This document shows, in pieces, positions 16,915-25,282 of a stretch of DNA of 64,000 nt (its first letter is position 1; each line of letters opens with the position of its first letter). The stretch is from Prauserella cavernicola (GTDB lineage: Bacteria; Actinomycetota; Actinomycetes; Mycobacteriales; Pseudonocardiaceae), in contig NZ_JAENJH010000001.1 of NCBI RefSeq assembly GCF_016595675.1, positions 310,001 through 374,000 on the forward strand. Direction: 5' to 3'. The translations under genes and the position numbers were made by a program. The notes under the pieces are model-generated. The model was given only the letters and a program-made list of their open reading frames with translations, ran no database searches and had not been told where the DNA came from.

Positions 16915-17495
16915 GCCGCCTCCCCGGTGGGGGCCGGGTGCATCGCCACCATGAGGCGCTGCCTGCGACCGTTCTCGGCCTGCTCGTCGTGGTACTTCTG
17001 CGCGAGCCGGGTGACCGCCGTGGTGAGCTCGTCGGCGAAGGCCGCCCGGTCCGCTGGCGTCGCGAACCGGATCTCGGTGTCGAGGCCGAACACCGGCAGC
17101 CGCTTGTCCTGCTTCGCGGCCCTGCGGGCGAGCGCGCCCACCTCGCGTACCACGCGCGCGGCCAGCGAGATGAGGTAGGCGGCCGAGAGGCGGTTGTCCT
17201 CGCGCACGGCCCCGGGCTTGCCGAGCGGCTCGGGCGCGACCACGTACCCGGCCGCCGTGGCGACGAGTAGCCGTTCGGTGAGCCCGCCCCAGGTCCGGGT
17301 CTGCGCCACCTCGACCAGGCCGTGCGCCTCGAGCTGGCGCAGGTGGTAGTTGACCTTCTGTCGCGTCAGGCCCACGCGGCCGGCGAGCGTCGCTGCCGAC
17401 GCGGGCTCGTGCAGCTCGGCGAGCAGCCGGGCCCGCACGGGGTCCAGCGCCACGACGGCGGCGGCCGGGTCGGCGATCACCTCGATGTCCTGCAT
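16911..17495 (-). CDS. ArsR-type winged-helix regulator
   Basis: 194 residues. Residues about 5-75 form the helix-turn-helix (LDPVRARLLAELHEPASAATLAGRVGLTRQKVNYHLRQLEAHGLVEV), with no Cys pair for metal sensing. The C-terminal part is a helical extension of the kind seen in DNA-binding partners of SRPBCC proteins. ATG 17495 is preceded by GGAG three bases away, a short spacing. Directly upstream lies a perfect inverted repeat with 20-base arms (17501-17544) whose last bases form part of this ribosome-binding site, suggesting autoregulation. It leads a likely operon ArsR, SRPBCC, SDR. Confidence 0.85.
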   Translation of the reverse strand: MQDIEVIADPAAAVVALDPVRARLLAELHEPASAATLAGRVGLTRQKVNYHLRQLEAHGLVEVAQTRTWGGLTERLLVATAAGYVVAPEPLGKPGAVREDNRLSAAYLISLAARVVREVGALARRAAKQDKRLPVFGLDTEIRFATPADRAAFADELTTAVTRLAQKYHDEQAENGRRQRLMVAMHPAPTGEAA

Positions 17496-17500
17496 GCACT

Positions 17501-17544
17501 CCAGGGAACCGCTTGACAAACGGATTTGTCAAGCGGTTCCCTGG
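17501..17544. promoter_or_regulatory. Perfect inverted repeat, 20-base arms, 4-base loop
   Basis: The left arm CCAGGGAACCGCTTGACAAA and its exact reverse complement are separated only by CGGA. It sits between the stop of the exporter gene (17558) and the ArsR start (17495), both on the minus strand. It contains TTGACA in both orientations. As DNA it could be an ArsR operator; as RNA a hairpin that ends exporter transcription or hides the ArsR ribosome-binding site. There is no T-run after it, which weakens the terminator reading. Confidence 0.75.
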
Positions 17545-17557
17545 AGTCGTCGCCGAG

Positions 17558-19114
17558 CTACTTCGCGGGGTCCTCGATGTCGATGCTCGTGCGCAGCGGC
17601 GCGGGCTTGAGCGCCGCGGCGGCGAGCACGCCCACGACGGCGATCGCGGCCGAGATGAGGAAGATGAAGCCGGTCGCGTCCCCGTACGCGCCCTGCACGA
17701 TCTCCCGCACCGGCTCGGGCAGGGCCGCCAGGTTGAGGGCGCTGGTGTCGCCGGAGCCCGTGGCGGGCAGGCCGGCGGCGGCCAGTCCCTCGCTGATGTT
17801 GCCGTCGACCTGGCGCGCGAGCACCGCACCGAGCACGGAGACGCCCATCGTGCCGCCGAGCGAGCGGAAGAACGTGATCGACGCGCTCGCGGCCCCCATG
17901 TCGCGCAGCGACACCGTGTTCTGCACCGCCAGCACCAGGTTCTGCATGGACATGCCCACGCCGACGCCGACGAGCAGCATCCCGGCCGAGACCACGAGCA
18001 TCGACGTCTGGTGGTCGATGGTGGCCAGCACGCCGAACCCGGCCACGAGCACGATGGTGCCCGCGAGGATGTAGGGCTTCATCCGGCCGGTCTTGGTGAT
18101 CAGCAGGCCGACGACGGTGGAGGACACCAGCACACCGGCCATCATGGGGATGGTCAGCAGGCCCGCCTCGGTGGCGGAGTAGCCGCGGCCGATCTGGAAG
18201 TACTGGCCGAGGAACACGGCGCCACCGAACATCGCCATGCCCACCGCGAGGCTCGCGAGGATCGCCAGCGCGGGCGTGCGCTGGCGCACGATGTCGAGCG
18301 GCACCACGGGTTCCGCCGCGCGGGACTCCCACCAAACCGCCACGCCCAGCAGCACCACGGAGGCGCCCACGAGCACGCCGCTCTGCCACGACACCCAGGC
18401 GAACGAGCCGTCGACGAACGAGATCCAGATCAGCAGGATGCTGACGCCCGCGGCGATGAGGCCGGCGCCGAGGTAGTCGATGCGCACCTCATCCCTGCGC
18501 ACGGTCGGCAGGTGCAGGGTCCGCTCGAGCACCACCAGCGCGGCGAGCGCGACGGGCACCCCGACGAAGAAGCACCAGCGCCAGCCCAGCCAGTCGGTGT
18601 CGGCGATGACGCCGCCGAGCAGGGGGCCGCTGACGGTGGCCACCGCCATGACGCCGCCGAGCAGGCCGTTGTAGCGGCCGCGTTCGCGCGGCGGGATCAT
18701 CGCGGCGATCACCACCTGCACCAGCGCCTGCAGACCGCCGACGCCGAGGCCCTGGAACGCCCTGGCGGCGATGAGCTGGCCCGCGTCCTGGGCGAACCCG
18801 CTGATGACGGAGCCGAGCAGGAAGATCACGATGGCGATCTGGACGAGCGTCTTCTTGTTGTAGAGGTCGGCGAGCTTGCCCCAGATCGGCGTGGACGCCG
18901 TGGCCGTGAGCAGCGTGGCCGTGACGACCCACGTGTACTGCGTCTGGCTGCCGTTGAGGGAGCCGATGATCTGCGGCAGCGCGGTGGACACGATCGTCGA
19001 GCTGATCATCGCCACGAACAGGGCGAGCAGCAGGCCGCTGAGTGCCCTCAGGACCTCCCGGCGGGTCATGGCCGCGTCGTCCGCGGCGGCGGTGGTGGTG
19101 GTCGGTGCGCTCAC
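17558..19114 (-). CDS. DHA2 (EmrB/QacA) drug:H+ antiporter, 14 membrane segments
   Basis: 518 residues. DHA2 features: STIVSTALPQIIGSL in TM1 (motif D1 region), GKLADLYNKKTL (motif A), RAFQGLGVGGLQALVQVVIA (motif B), TVSGPLLGGVIAD (motif C), then a second half with 14 predicted segments in all. It should expel hydrophobic or cationic compounds with the proton gradient. GTG 19114 has AGGAGG six bases upstream and is preferred to an ATG 15 codons earlier. Divergent from a TetR gene, its probable repressor, with short palindromes between them. Confidence 0.9.
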   Translation of the reverse strand: MSAPTTTTAAADDAAMTRREVLRALSGLLLALFVAMISSTIVSTALPQIIGSLNGSQTQYTWVVTATLLTATASTPIWGKLADLYNKKTLVQIAIVIFLLGSVISGFAQDAGQLIAARAFQGLGVGGLQALVQVVIAAMIPPRERGRYNGLLGGVMAVATVSGPLLGGVIADTDWLGWRWCFFVGVPVALAALVVLERTLHLPTVRRDEVRIDYLGAGLIAAGVSILLIWISFVDGSFAWVSWQSGVLVGASVVLLGVAVWWESRAAEPVVPLDIVRQRTPALAILASLAVGMAMFGGAVFLGQYFQIGRGYSATEAGLLTIPMMAGVLVSSTVVGLLITKTGRMKPYILAGTIVLVAGFGVLATIDHQTSMLVVSAGMLLVGVGVGMSMQNLVLAVQNTVSLRDMGAASASITFFRSLGGTMGVSVLGAVLARQVDGNISEGLAAAGLPATGSGDTSALNLAALPEPVREIVQGAYGDATGFIFLISAAIAVVGVLAAAALKPAPLRTSIDIEDPAK

Positions 19115-19145
19115 GCGCAGCCTCCTGGCGGTGTCGAACGAATTG

Positions 19146-19210
19146 GTTGCTGTACGCAACTATCCGCTCGAGTGACTCACTGCGCAAGATTGCGCAATGA
19201 GAAATATTTC
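19146..19210. promoter_or_regulatory. Cluster of three short palindromes, probable TetR operators
   Basis: GTTGC-TGTAC-GCAAC at 19146-19160, TGCGCAA-GA-TTGCGCA at 19181-19196 and GAAATATTTC at 19201-19210, all exact. The first two share a (T/C)GCAA core. They lie between the divergent exporter (19114) and tetR (19233) starts, the usual place for a TetR repressor to control itself and an exporter. Evidence is symmetry and position. Confidence 0.5.
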
Positions 19211-19232
19211 CCATGCGGGTAAGCTCACACCC

Positions 19233-19826
19233 GTGGACACGGCGCTCGGACTGCGGGAACGGAAGAAGGCGGCGACCCGGCAGGCTCTCCACGAGGCCGC
19301 CGTGCGGCTGGCCATGGAGCTGGGCCTCGACCGGCTCACCGTCGAGGCCATCGCCGACGCCGCCACCGTCTCCCGCCGCACCTTCTCGAACTACTTCACG
19401 AGCAAGGAGGAGGCGCTGCTCTACGGCGACCGCTCCCGGGTCGAGGAGCTGCTCGGCCGGGTGCGCGCCCGGCCTCGCTCGGAGCGGCCGTGGGCCGCGC
19501 TCACCGCCGCCGCGCACGACGGATCTCCCGACCAGCTCGCACCCGACCCGGAGTGGGTCGCGCGGGCGCGGTTCATCCGCTCGCACGACGTGCTGCTCGC
19601 CCAGCAGGTCGCCACGTTCGCCTCGCTGGAACGCGAGCTCGTCGCCGAGCTCCTGAGCCGTATGCCCGAGGCGCAGCGGTCGCCGACCCGGGCGCGGTTG
19701 ATGGCGGCGTGCTACCTCGCCTCGCTGCGCGTGGCTGTGCAGGAGTGGCTGGACCGGTCCGCGGCGACGCCGCTGGCCACGGTGCTCGACGAGGTGCTCG
19801 CCGAGGCGGGTGCCGGCTTCGCGTGA
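19233..19826 (+). CDS. TetR-family repressor
   Basis: 197 residues. Residues 8-60 are the helix-turn-helix (GLRERKKAATRQALHEAAVRLAMELGLDRLTVEAIADAATVSRRTFSNYFTSKEEAL), followed by the all-helical ligand domain. GTG 19233 puts the helix at the usual distance from the N-terminus; an ATG at 19197, directly after a palindrome, would add 12 residues, and neither has a clear ribosome-binding site, so a leaderless message is possible. Divergent from the DHA2 exporter and 70 bases upstream of the monooxygenase gene; it could govern both. Confidence 0.88.
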   Translation: MDTALGLRERKKAATRQALHEAAVRLAMELGLDRLTVEAIADAATVSRRTFSNYFTSKEEALLYGDRSRVEELLGRVRARPRSERPWAALTAAAHDGSPDQLAPDPEWVARARFIRSHDVLLAQQVATFASLERELVAELLSRMPEAQRSPTRARLMAACYLASLRVAVQEWLDRSAATPLATVLDEVLAEAGAGFA

Positions 19827-19896
19827 GCCCCACGGCGCCGGACTGCTGGTAGCGTCCCGGCAGGTGTTGTCGTACGGCCAAGAACGGGGCAGGAAC

Positions 19897-21390
19897 ATGC
19901 CGCTCGACCACGTCGACGTGCTCATCGTGGGTGCCGGGCTCTCCGGGATCGGTGCCGCGTGCCATCTGCGGGAGCGCAGCCCCGGGTCGACGTTCGCGAT
20001 TCTCGAGTCCCGCGACGCGATCGGCGGGACGTGGGACCTGTTCCGCTATCCAGGTATCCGATCCGATTCGGACATGTTCACGCTCGGCTACTCCTTCCGG
20101 CCATGGACCGACTCCACGGCGATCGCCGACGGGCCGTCGATCCGCTCCTACGTGCGCGACACCGCCGCGGAGTACGGGATCGAGGAGCACATCCGCTTCG
20201 GCCACGAGGTCGTGAGCGCGGAGTGGTCCAGTGAACGAGCACAGTGGACGGTCGAGGCGCGGCGCACCGACACCGGCGAGACCGTGCATCTCACGTGCGG
20301 GTTCCTGTTCACCTGCTCCGGCTACTACCGCTACGACGAGGGCTACACGCCGGAACTGCCCGGGGCGGCGGACTTCGCAGGCCCCATCGTGCATCCCCAG
20401 CACTGGCCGGAGGACCTCGACTACGCGGGCAAGCGGGTGGTCGTGATCGGCAGCGGGGCCACCGCGGTGACGCTCGTGCCCGCGATGGCGCCCGAGGCGG
20501 AGCACGTCACGATGCTGCAGCGCTCGCCGAGCTACGTGCTCGCGATGCCACGGCACGATCCGCTGGCCCGCCTGCTGCGCCGGGTGCTCTCGCCGCGTCG
20601 CGCGTATCCCGTGGTGCGCTGGAAGAACACGCTCGTGATGACCGCGCTGTTCAAGCTGAGCCGCGCGCGGCCGGGCCTGGTCAAGAAGTTCCTGCGCAAG
20701 GAGGTCCAGCGCAGGCTGCCCGAGGGCTTCGACGTCGACCGGCACTTCCGGCCCCGCTACGACCCGTGGGACCAGCGCATGTGCTTCGTGCCCGACGGCG
20801 ATCTGTTCCGCGTGCTGCGGGAAGGACGCGCGTCGATCGTCACCGACACCATCGAGGCGATCACCGAGCACGGCATCCGCCTGACCTCGGGGGAGGAGCT
20901 GCCCGCCGACGTGATCGTCACCGCGACGGGACTCAATCTGCTGCCCGCGGGAGGCATCCGGCTGACCGTGGACGGCGAGCACGTCGAGCTCGCGGACACC
21001 GTGGCGTACAAGGGCATGATGCTCAGCGGCGTGCCGAACTTCGCGCTCACCATCGGTTACACCAACGCCTCGTGGACGCTCAAGGCCGACCTGGTGGCGC
21101 AGTACGTGTGCCGCGTGCTCGCCCACATGCGCGAGCACGATTACGATCGCTGCGTCCCGGTGGCGCCCGCCGGGGACCAGCCGCTGGAGCCGCTGATCGA
21201 TCTCAAGGCCGGGTACGTCCTGCGCGGGGTGGACTCGCTGCCGAGGCAGGGGCCCTCGGCGCCGTGGCGGCTGCACCAGAACTACGCGCGCGACGTCCTG
21301 CTGCTGCGGCGCGGCCGCGTCGACGACGAGGGCGTGCGGTTCTCCCGCGCCGGGGCCGGTCAGCCCAGCGGCGGCGGCGCGCTGCGGTAG
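19897..21390 (+). CDS. Baeyer-Villiger flavin monooxygenase (EthA-like)
   Basis: 497 residues. FAD-binding GAGLSG at 12-17, and GTWDLFRYPGIRSDSDMFTLGYSF at about 44-67 as in EthA. The Baeyer-Villiger fingerprint FxGxxxHxxxWP is seen exactly as FAGPIVHPQHWP at 160-171, followed by the NADPH-binding GSGATA at 185-190. It inserts oxygen next to a ketone using NADPH and O2; EthA itself also activates thioamides. ATG 19897 has GGGGCAGG upstream, whereas an upstream ATG would overlap tetR. Its last 31 bases overlap the convergent CoA-transferase gene. In Mycobacterium ethA is controlled by the TetR protein EthR; here a TetR gene lies directly upstream on the same strand. Confidence 0.9.
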   Translation: MPLDHVDVLIVGAGLSGIGAACHLRERSPGSTFAILESRDAIGGTWDLFRYPGIRSDSDMFTLGYSFRPWTDSTAIADGPSIRSYVRDTAAEYGIEEHIRFGHEVVSAEWSSERAQWTVEARRTDTGETVHLTCGFLFTCSGYYRYDEGYTPELPGAADFAGPIVHPQHWPEDLDYAGKRVVVIGSGATAVTLVPAMAPEAEHVTMLQRSPSYVLAMPRHDPLARLLRRVLSPRRAYPVVRWKNTLVMTALFKLSRARPGLVKKFLRKEVQRRLPEGFDVDRHFRPRYDPWDQRMCFVPDGDLFRVLREGRASIVTDTIEAITEHGIRLTSGEELPADVIVTATGLNLLPAGGIRLTVDGEHVELADTVAYKGMMLSGVPNFALTIGYTNASWTLKADLVAQYVCRVLAHMREHDYDRCVPVAPAGDQPLEPLIDLKAGYVLRGVDSLPRQGPSAPWRLHQNYARDVLLLRRGRVDDEGVRFSRAGAGQPSGGGALR

Positions 21391-22469
21391 GTCGGGGGAG
21401 TGGCCGACAGGCCGATCGGGTTGCGGGTGAGCCGCGCCGTGGTGCCGTCGCCGCGCTCGATCCCGACCACCGGGTCGAGCCCGAGGTCCGTGGCGAGCGC
21501 GAACGCGCCCGCCAGGTCGTTGACCACGCCCGCCGGGACGCGGGCCGCGCTCAGCTCCTTGGCCCAGTCCGCTGCGGAGCGCGCGGACAGCAGCCGCACG
21601 AGCTCGGCGCGCAGCGGCTCGCGGTGGGCCACGCGCGCGGTGTTGGTGGCGTAGCGGTCGTCGGCGGCGAGCCGGGGAGCGCCGAGCTCGGCGCACAGTG
21701 TCGCGAACTGGCGGTCGTTGCCCACCGCGAGCACGAGCTCGCCATCGCCGCACGGCAGCACCTCGTACGGCGCGACGCTCGGGTGCGCGTTGCCCATTCG
21801 CCGCGGCACCACGCCCCCCGCGGTGTAGCCCGCGGCCTGGTTCACGAGCGCCGCCAGCAGCGACGAGAGCAGGTTGATCTCCACCCGCTGGCCCTCGCCG
21901 GTGGCGTCACGGTGCCGCACGGCGGCGAGCAGCCCGACCGTCGCGAACAGTCCGGCGACGACGTCCACCATGGCCACGCCGACCTTCTGCGGCTCGCCCT
22001 CGGGGCTGCCGGTGATGCTCATGAGCCCGCCGAGCGCCTGGATCAGCAGGTCGTAGCCGGGCAGCTCGGCGCCCTTGTCGCGGCCGAACCCGGTGATGGA
22101 GCAGTAGACGAGCCCGGGATTGTCCGCGCACAGGTCGTCGTAGCCGAGTCCGAGCCGGTTCATCAGGCCGGGCCGGAAGTTCTCCACCACCACGTCCGCG
22201 CCCCGCACGAGCTCCCTGGCGCGCGCGAGGTCGCGCTCGTCGGTGAGGTCGAGCGTGATGCTGTCCTTGTTGCGGTTGACGGACTGGAAGTACGTCGCCT
22301 GGCCGCTCTCGTCGAAGGGCGGGCCCCACCCGCGGGTGTCGTCGCCGGTGCCGGGGCGCTCGATCTTGGTCACGGTGGCGCCCAGGTCGGCGAGCAGCAT
22401 CGTGGCGAACGGTCCGGCGAGCACGCGGGAGAAGTCGACGACCCGTAGGTCGCCCAGTGACGAGGCCAT
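21360..22469 (-). CDS. CaiB/BaiF class III CoA-transferase (likely glutarate activation)
   Basis: 369 residues. Class III features: LRVVDFSRVLAGPFATMLLADLGATVTKIERPG at the N-terminus, SVNRNKDSITLDL, VVVENFRPGLMNRLGLGY, and the catalytic Asp140 in PGYDLLIQA. Divergent from glutaryl-CoA dehydrogenase across a perfect palindrome, it is best read as the succinyl-CoA:glutarate CoA-transferase (human SUGCT or bacterial GcdG type) that makes glutaryl-CoA. That assignment comes from context; the family also acts on carnitine, formyl and other acids. ATG 22469. Confidence 0.85.
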   Translation of the reverse strand: MASSLGDLRVVDFSRVLAGPFATMLLADLGATVTKIERPGTGDDTRGWGPPFDESGQATYFQSVNRNKDSITLDLTDERDLARARELVRGADVVVENFRPGLMNRLGLGYDDLCADNPGLVYCSITGFGRDKGAELPGYDLLIQALGGLMSITGSPEGEPQKVGVAMVDVVAGLFATVGLLAAVRHRDATGEGQRVEINLLSSLLAALVNQAAGYTAGGVVPRRMGNAHPSVAPYEVLPCGDGELVLAVGNDRQFATLCAELGAPRLAADDRYATNTARVAHREPLRAELVRLLSARSAADWAKELSAARVPAGVVNDLAGAFALATDLGLDPVVGIERGDGTTARLTRNPIGLSATPPTYRSAPPPLG

Positions 22470-22487
22470 GTGTGGAAGTCTCCTCTT

Positions 22488-22507
22488 TTAGATTTTCGAA
22501 AATCTAA
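22488..22507. promoter_or_regulatory. Perfect 20-bp palindrome between caiB-type gene and gcdH
   Basis: TTAGATTTTCGAAAATCTAA, with no mismatch, strikingly AT-rich for this DNA. It is 18 bases from the CoA-transferase start and 43 bases from the gcdH start, so one bound protein could control both promoters. The GntR/FCD regulator coded just downstream of gcdH is the likely binder. Confidence 0.8.
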
Positions 22508-22550
22508 GCTATGGTCTCCGCCAGGACCACGTCAAGGGAGACCAGCACCG

Positions 22551-23738
22551 ATGACCACCCACCGCAGCACCACCGCCACCCTCGACCCGCACGACTTCCT
22601 CGCGATCGACTCGCTGCTCTCGGACGAGGAGCGCGACATCCGCGACGTCGTGCGCTCGTTCGTCCGCGACCACGTCGTGCCGAACGTGGGGCAGTGGTTC
22701 GAGGACGGCCGGATCCCGCGCGAGCTGCCCCGGGAGCTCGGCAAGCTCGGGGTGCTCGGCATGCACCTCGACGGCTACGGCTGCGCGGGCGCCAGCGCCA
22801 CCGCGTACGGCCTGGCGTGCCTCGAACTGGAGGCGGGCGACAGCGGGGTGCGCAGCCTCGTGTCGGTGCAGGGCTCACTGGCGATGTACGCGATCCACCG
22901 CTGGGGCTCGGAGGAGCAGAAGCAGGAGTGGCTGCCGCGCATGGCCGCGGGCGAGGCGGTGGGCTGCTTCGGTCTGACCGAGCCCGACTCCGGCTCCGAC
23001 CCCGGTTCGATGCGCACCTCCGCGCGCCGCGACGGCGACGACTGGATCCTGCGCGGCCAGAAGATGTGGATCACCAACGGCTCGATCGCCGACGTCGCCG
23101 TGGTGTGGGCGCGCACCGACGAGGGCGTGCGCGGTTTCGTGGTTCCGAAGGGCACCAAGGGATTCACCACCAACGACATCCACAGCAAGCTGTCGTTGCG
23201 CGCGTCGGTGACCTCCGAGCTGGTCTTCGACGAGGTCCGGCTGCCGTCGTCGGCGATGCTGCCCGGCGCCACCTCGCTGCGCGGGCCGCTGTCGTGCCTC
23301 AACGAGGCGCGCTACGGCATCGTCTGGGGCGCTGCCGGCGCCGCGCGGGCCTGCTACGAGTCCGCGCTGGACTACAGCACCACCCGCGTACAGTTCGGCA
23401 AACCGATCGCGTCGTTCCAGCTGCAGCAGCAGAAACTGGCCACGATGGCGCTGGAGGTCAACCGCGCCACGCTGCTGGCGCTGCACCTCGGCCGCCTCAA
23501 GGACGAGGGCACGTTGCGCACCGAGCACGTCAGCATGGGCAAGCTCGGCAACGTCAACGCCGCCCTCGACGTCGCGCGCACTGCCCGGCAGGTGCTGGGC
23601 GCCAACGGCATCACGCTGGAGTACCCGGTGATCCGGCACATGAACAACCTCGAGTCGGTGGTGACCTACGAGGGCACCGCGGACGTGCACTCGCTCGTGA
23701 TCGGTGGCGCCGTCACCGGTATCCAGGCGTTCCGCTGA
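22551..23738 (+). CDS. gcdH: Glutaryl-CoA dehydrogenase
   Basis: 395 residues, acyl-CoA dehydrogenase fold with FAD. GCDH-type features: SVQGSLAMYAIHRWGSEEQKQ (about 105-125), CFGLTEPDSGSDPGSM (about 139-154), the NEARYGIVWGAAGAA stretch with Arg254 (the Arg that holds the distal carboxylate in GCDH) and the catalytic base Glu374 in TYEGTADVHSLVIG. It oxidises and decarboxylates glutaryl-CoA to crotonyl-CoA in lysine, tryptophan or glutarate breakdown, passing electrons to ETF. ATG 22551 with AAGGGAG upstream. With the divergent CoA-transferase and following GntR gene it forms a complete glutarate module. Confidence 0.92.
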   Translation: MTTHRSTTATLDPHDFLAIDSLLSDEERDIRDVVRSFVRDHVVPNVGQWFEDGRIPRELPRELGKLGVLGMHLDGYGCAGASATAYGLACLELEAGDSGVRSLVSVQGSLAMYAIHRWGSEEQKQEWLPRMAAGEAVGCFGLTEPDSGSDPGSMRTSARRDGDDWILRGQKMWITNGSIADVAVVWARTDEGVRGFVVPKGTKGFTTNDIHSKLSLRASVTSELVFDEVRLPSSAMLPGATSLRGPLSCLNEARYGIVWGAAGAARACYESALDYSTTRVQFGKPIASFQLQQQKLATMALEVNRATLLALHLGRLKDEGTLRTEHVSMGKLGNVNAALDVARTARQVLGANGITLEYPVIRHMNNLESVVTYEGTADVHSLVIGGAVTGIQAFR

Positions 23739-23760
23739 CGGCCCCGGCTAAGGTCGAGCG

Positions 23761-24426
23761 GTGAGCACGCGCCAGACCGGTCCCGGCACGACCGCCCAGC
23801 ACGCCCTCGAGGGTCTGCGCCGGGCCATCATCGCCGGTGAGCTCCGGCCGGGTCAGCGGGTCCGGCAGGAGGAGATCGCCGACAACTTCGGCGTCAGCGT
23901 CGCGCCCGTGCGCGAGGCCCTGCGGGTGCTCGAACAGGAGGGCCAGGTCGAGTACCGGCCCCGCCGCGGGTACTTCATCACCGAGCTGTGGGCCAGCGAC
24001 CTCGCCGAGATCTACGCGCTGCGGCAGGTGCTGGAGGAGCGGGCCGCACGCAAGGCACTGCCCACTCTGGACGACGACGCCGTCGAACGGATCGCGGCGG
24101 CCGCGCGCGACTGCGCCGAGGCCGCCGAGCGCGGTGACGTGGCGGCCGAGCTCGCCGCCAACCGCCGGTTCCACTTCGGCATGCTGGAGTCGCCGGATCA
24201 GGTGCACACGATGCGCCTGATCCGGCTGCTCTGGGACTCCACCGAGTCCTACCGGGCGCTGTACTACAACTCGCCCGAGGAACGCACCAGGACCGTGCAC
24301 TCCCACGAGGCGATCCTCGAGGCGGTGCGCCGTCGCGACGCCGACACCCTCGTCGCCGAGCTCGACGCCCACCGTTCCCGCGCGCTCGACGTCCTCACGC
24401 GCGTGCTCGACGGGGACGCCGAGTAG
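23761..24426 (+). CDS. GntR-family regulator, FCD subfamily
   Basis: 221 residues. Residues about 10-75: winged helix (LEGLRRAIIAGELRPGQRVRQEEIADNFGVSVAPVREALRVLEQEG). Residues about 85-215: all-helical FCD ligand domain with the metal-binding His set (NRRFHFGML, TVHSHEAIL, ELDAHRSRAL). FCD regulators usually answer to carboxylic acids and bind 16-20 bp palindromes. It lies 22 bases after gcdH, so it probably senses glutarate or a CoA ester and acts at the palindrome 22488-22507. Start GTG 23761. Confidence 0.9.
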   Translation: MSTRQTGPGTTAQHALEGLRRAIIAGELRPGQRVRQEEIADNFGVSVAPVREALRVLEQEGQVEYRPRRGYFITELWASDLAEIYALRQVLEERAARKALPTLDDDAVERIAAAARDCAEAAERGDVAAELAANRRFHFGMLESPDQVHTMRLIRLLWDSTESYRALYYNSPEERTRTVHSHEAILEAVRRRDADTLVAELDAHRSRALDVLTRVLDGDAE

Positions 24427-24432
24427 CGCCGG

Positions 24433-25272
24433 TCATGACCAGCGCGGCAGCGTCACGCCGTGCAGGCCCGCGTAGGCGGCGGGCCGCGTCGGCTCCCAGC
24501 TCGCCGTGAGCTCCGCGGCCGGGCGGCACACCTCGACCTCCAGTGGCCTGCACACCTCGAGCGGATCGCGCGCGTCCGGCCCCCACAACGGGATCGACAG
24601 GTCCCCGGCCGGGCACGTCGACAACGCGCACAGCAGGTCCTGCTCGGCGAAGAACTCCACGAAGTCGCCGGCCCGCGCGGGGGAGGCCTTCATGAAGTAC
24701 TGGTCGTCGGCGTTGAGGCCGGTGCACTGGAAGACGTTGAGCACGTCGTGGACGTCGAACTCCGTGAGGCCGTAGGGCAGCACCGCCCGCACCAGGTTCG
24801 AATGGCAGTGGAAGTCGAAGTCGGTGTCGGCCAGGATCCGGTTGACGTAGGGATCGCATCGCGTGCCGAGCAGGTCGTGCACCCGCCCGCCCTCGGCGTC
24901 CACGCCGTAGGACTCCAGCGTGTCGGCTACGAACGTCAGCAACGGCCGCAGGTACGGCAGTGTCGACCACAGCCGGTCGTAGCGCGTCACGTGCGCGCTC
25001 TGCAGCTGCCGCGTCCGCGCCGCCCACAACCGTTCCCTCGGGTTGTGCCGGTTCCACACGTTGAGGTCGCCGACCTGCGGACCCTCCGGCGTGCTGATCC
25101 GGCACACGTGACCGGCGGGCACCTCCCACGCCCGGCCCGAGCGGATCGGGAGCACGAACGACTCGAGAACCTCGCGGCCCGTGGTGTCCGCGAGCCGGTC
25201 GTAGAACGGCCGGTCGACGTCGAGGATGCTGCCCGGCCTGGACTGGTATGCCGCGGGTGGGGTGTCCGTCAT
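24433..25272 (-). CDS. DUF1989 (urea carboxylase-associated) family protein
   Basis: 279 residues. The pattern VPAGHVCRISTPEGPQVGDLNVWNRHNPRERLWAARTRQLQ, TRCDPYVNRIL and DFHCHSNLVRAVLPYGL, then QYFMKASPARAGDFVEFFAEQDLLCALSTCPAGDLS matches the DUF1989 fold, whose members accompany urea carboxylase or allophanate genes. His and Cys residues in DFHCHSNL suggest a bound metal. No urea carboxylase gene is in view. Ten bases separate it from the BASS transporter upstream on the same strand, so both may handle the same small molecule. Function not established. Confidence 0.75.
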   Translation of the reverse strand: MTDTPPAAYQSRPGSILDVDRPFYDRLADTTGREVLESFVLPIRSGRAWEVPAGHVCRISTPEGPQVGDLNVWNRHNPRERLWAARTRQLQSAHVTRYDRLWSTLPYLRPLLTFVADTLESYGVDAEGGRVHDLLGTRCDPYVNRILADTDFDFHCHSNLVRAVLPYGLTEFDVHDVLNVFQCTGLNADDQYFMKASPARAGDFVEFFAEQDLLCALSTCPAGDLSIPLWGPDARDPLEVCRPLEVEVCRPAAELTASWEPTRPAAYAGLHGVTLPRWS

Positions 25273-25282
25273 CGACCCGAAA

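Noticed and set aside
17513-19222. Long plus-strand open frame opposite the drug exporter
   Set aside because: His/Arg/Asp-rich composition typical of an antisense frame; the minus-strand reading has all the DHA2 motifs.
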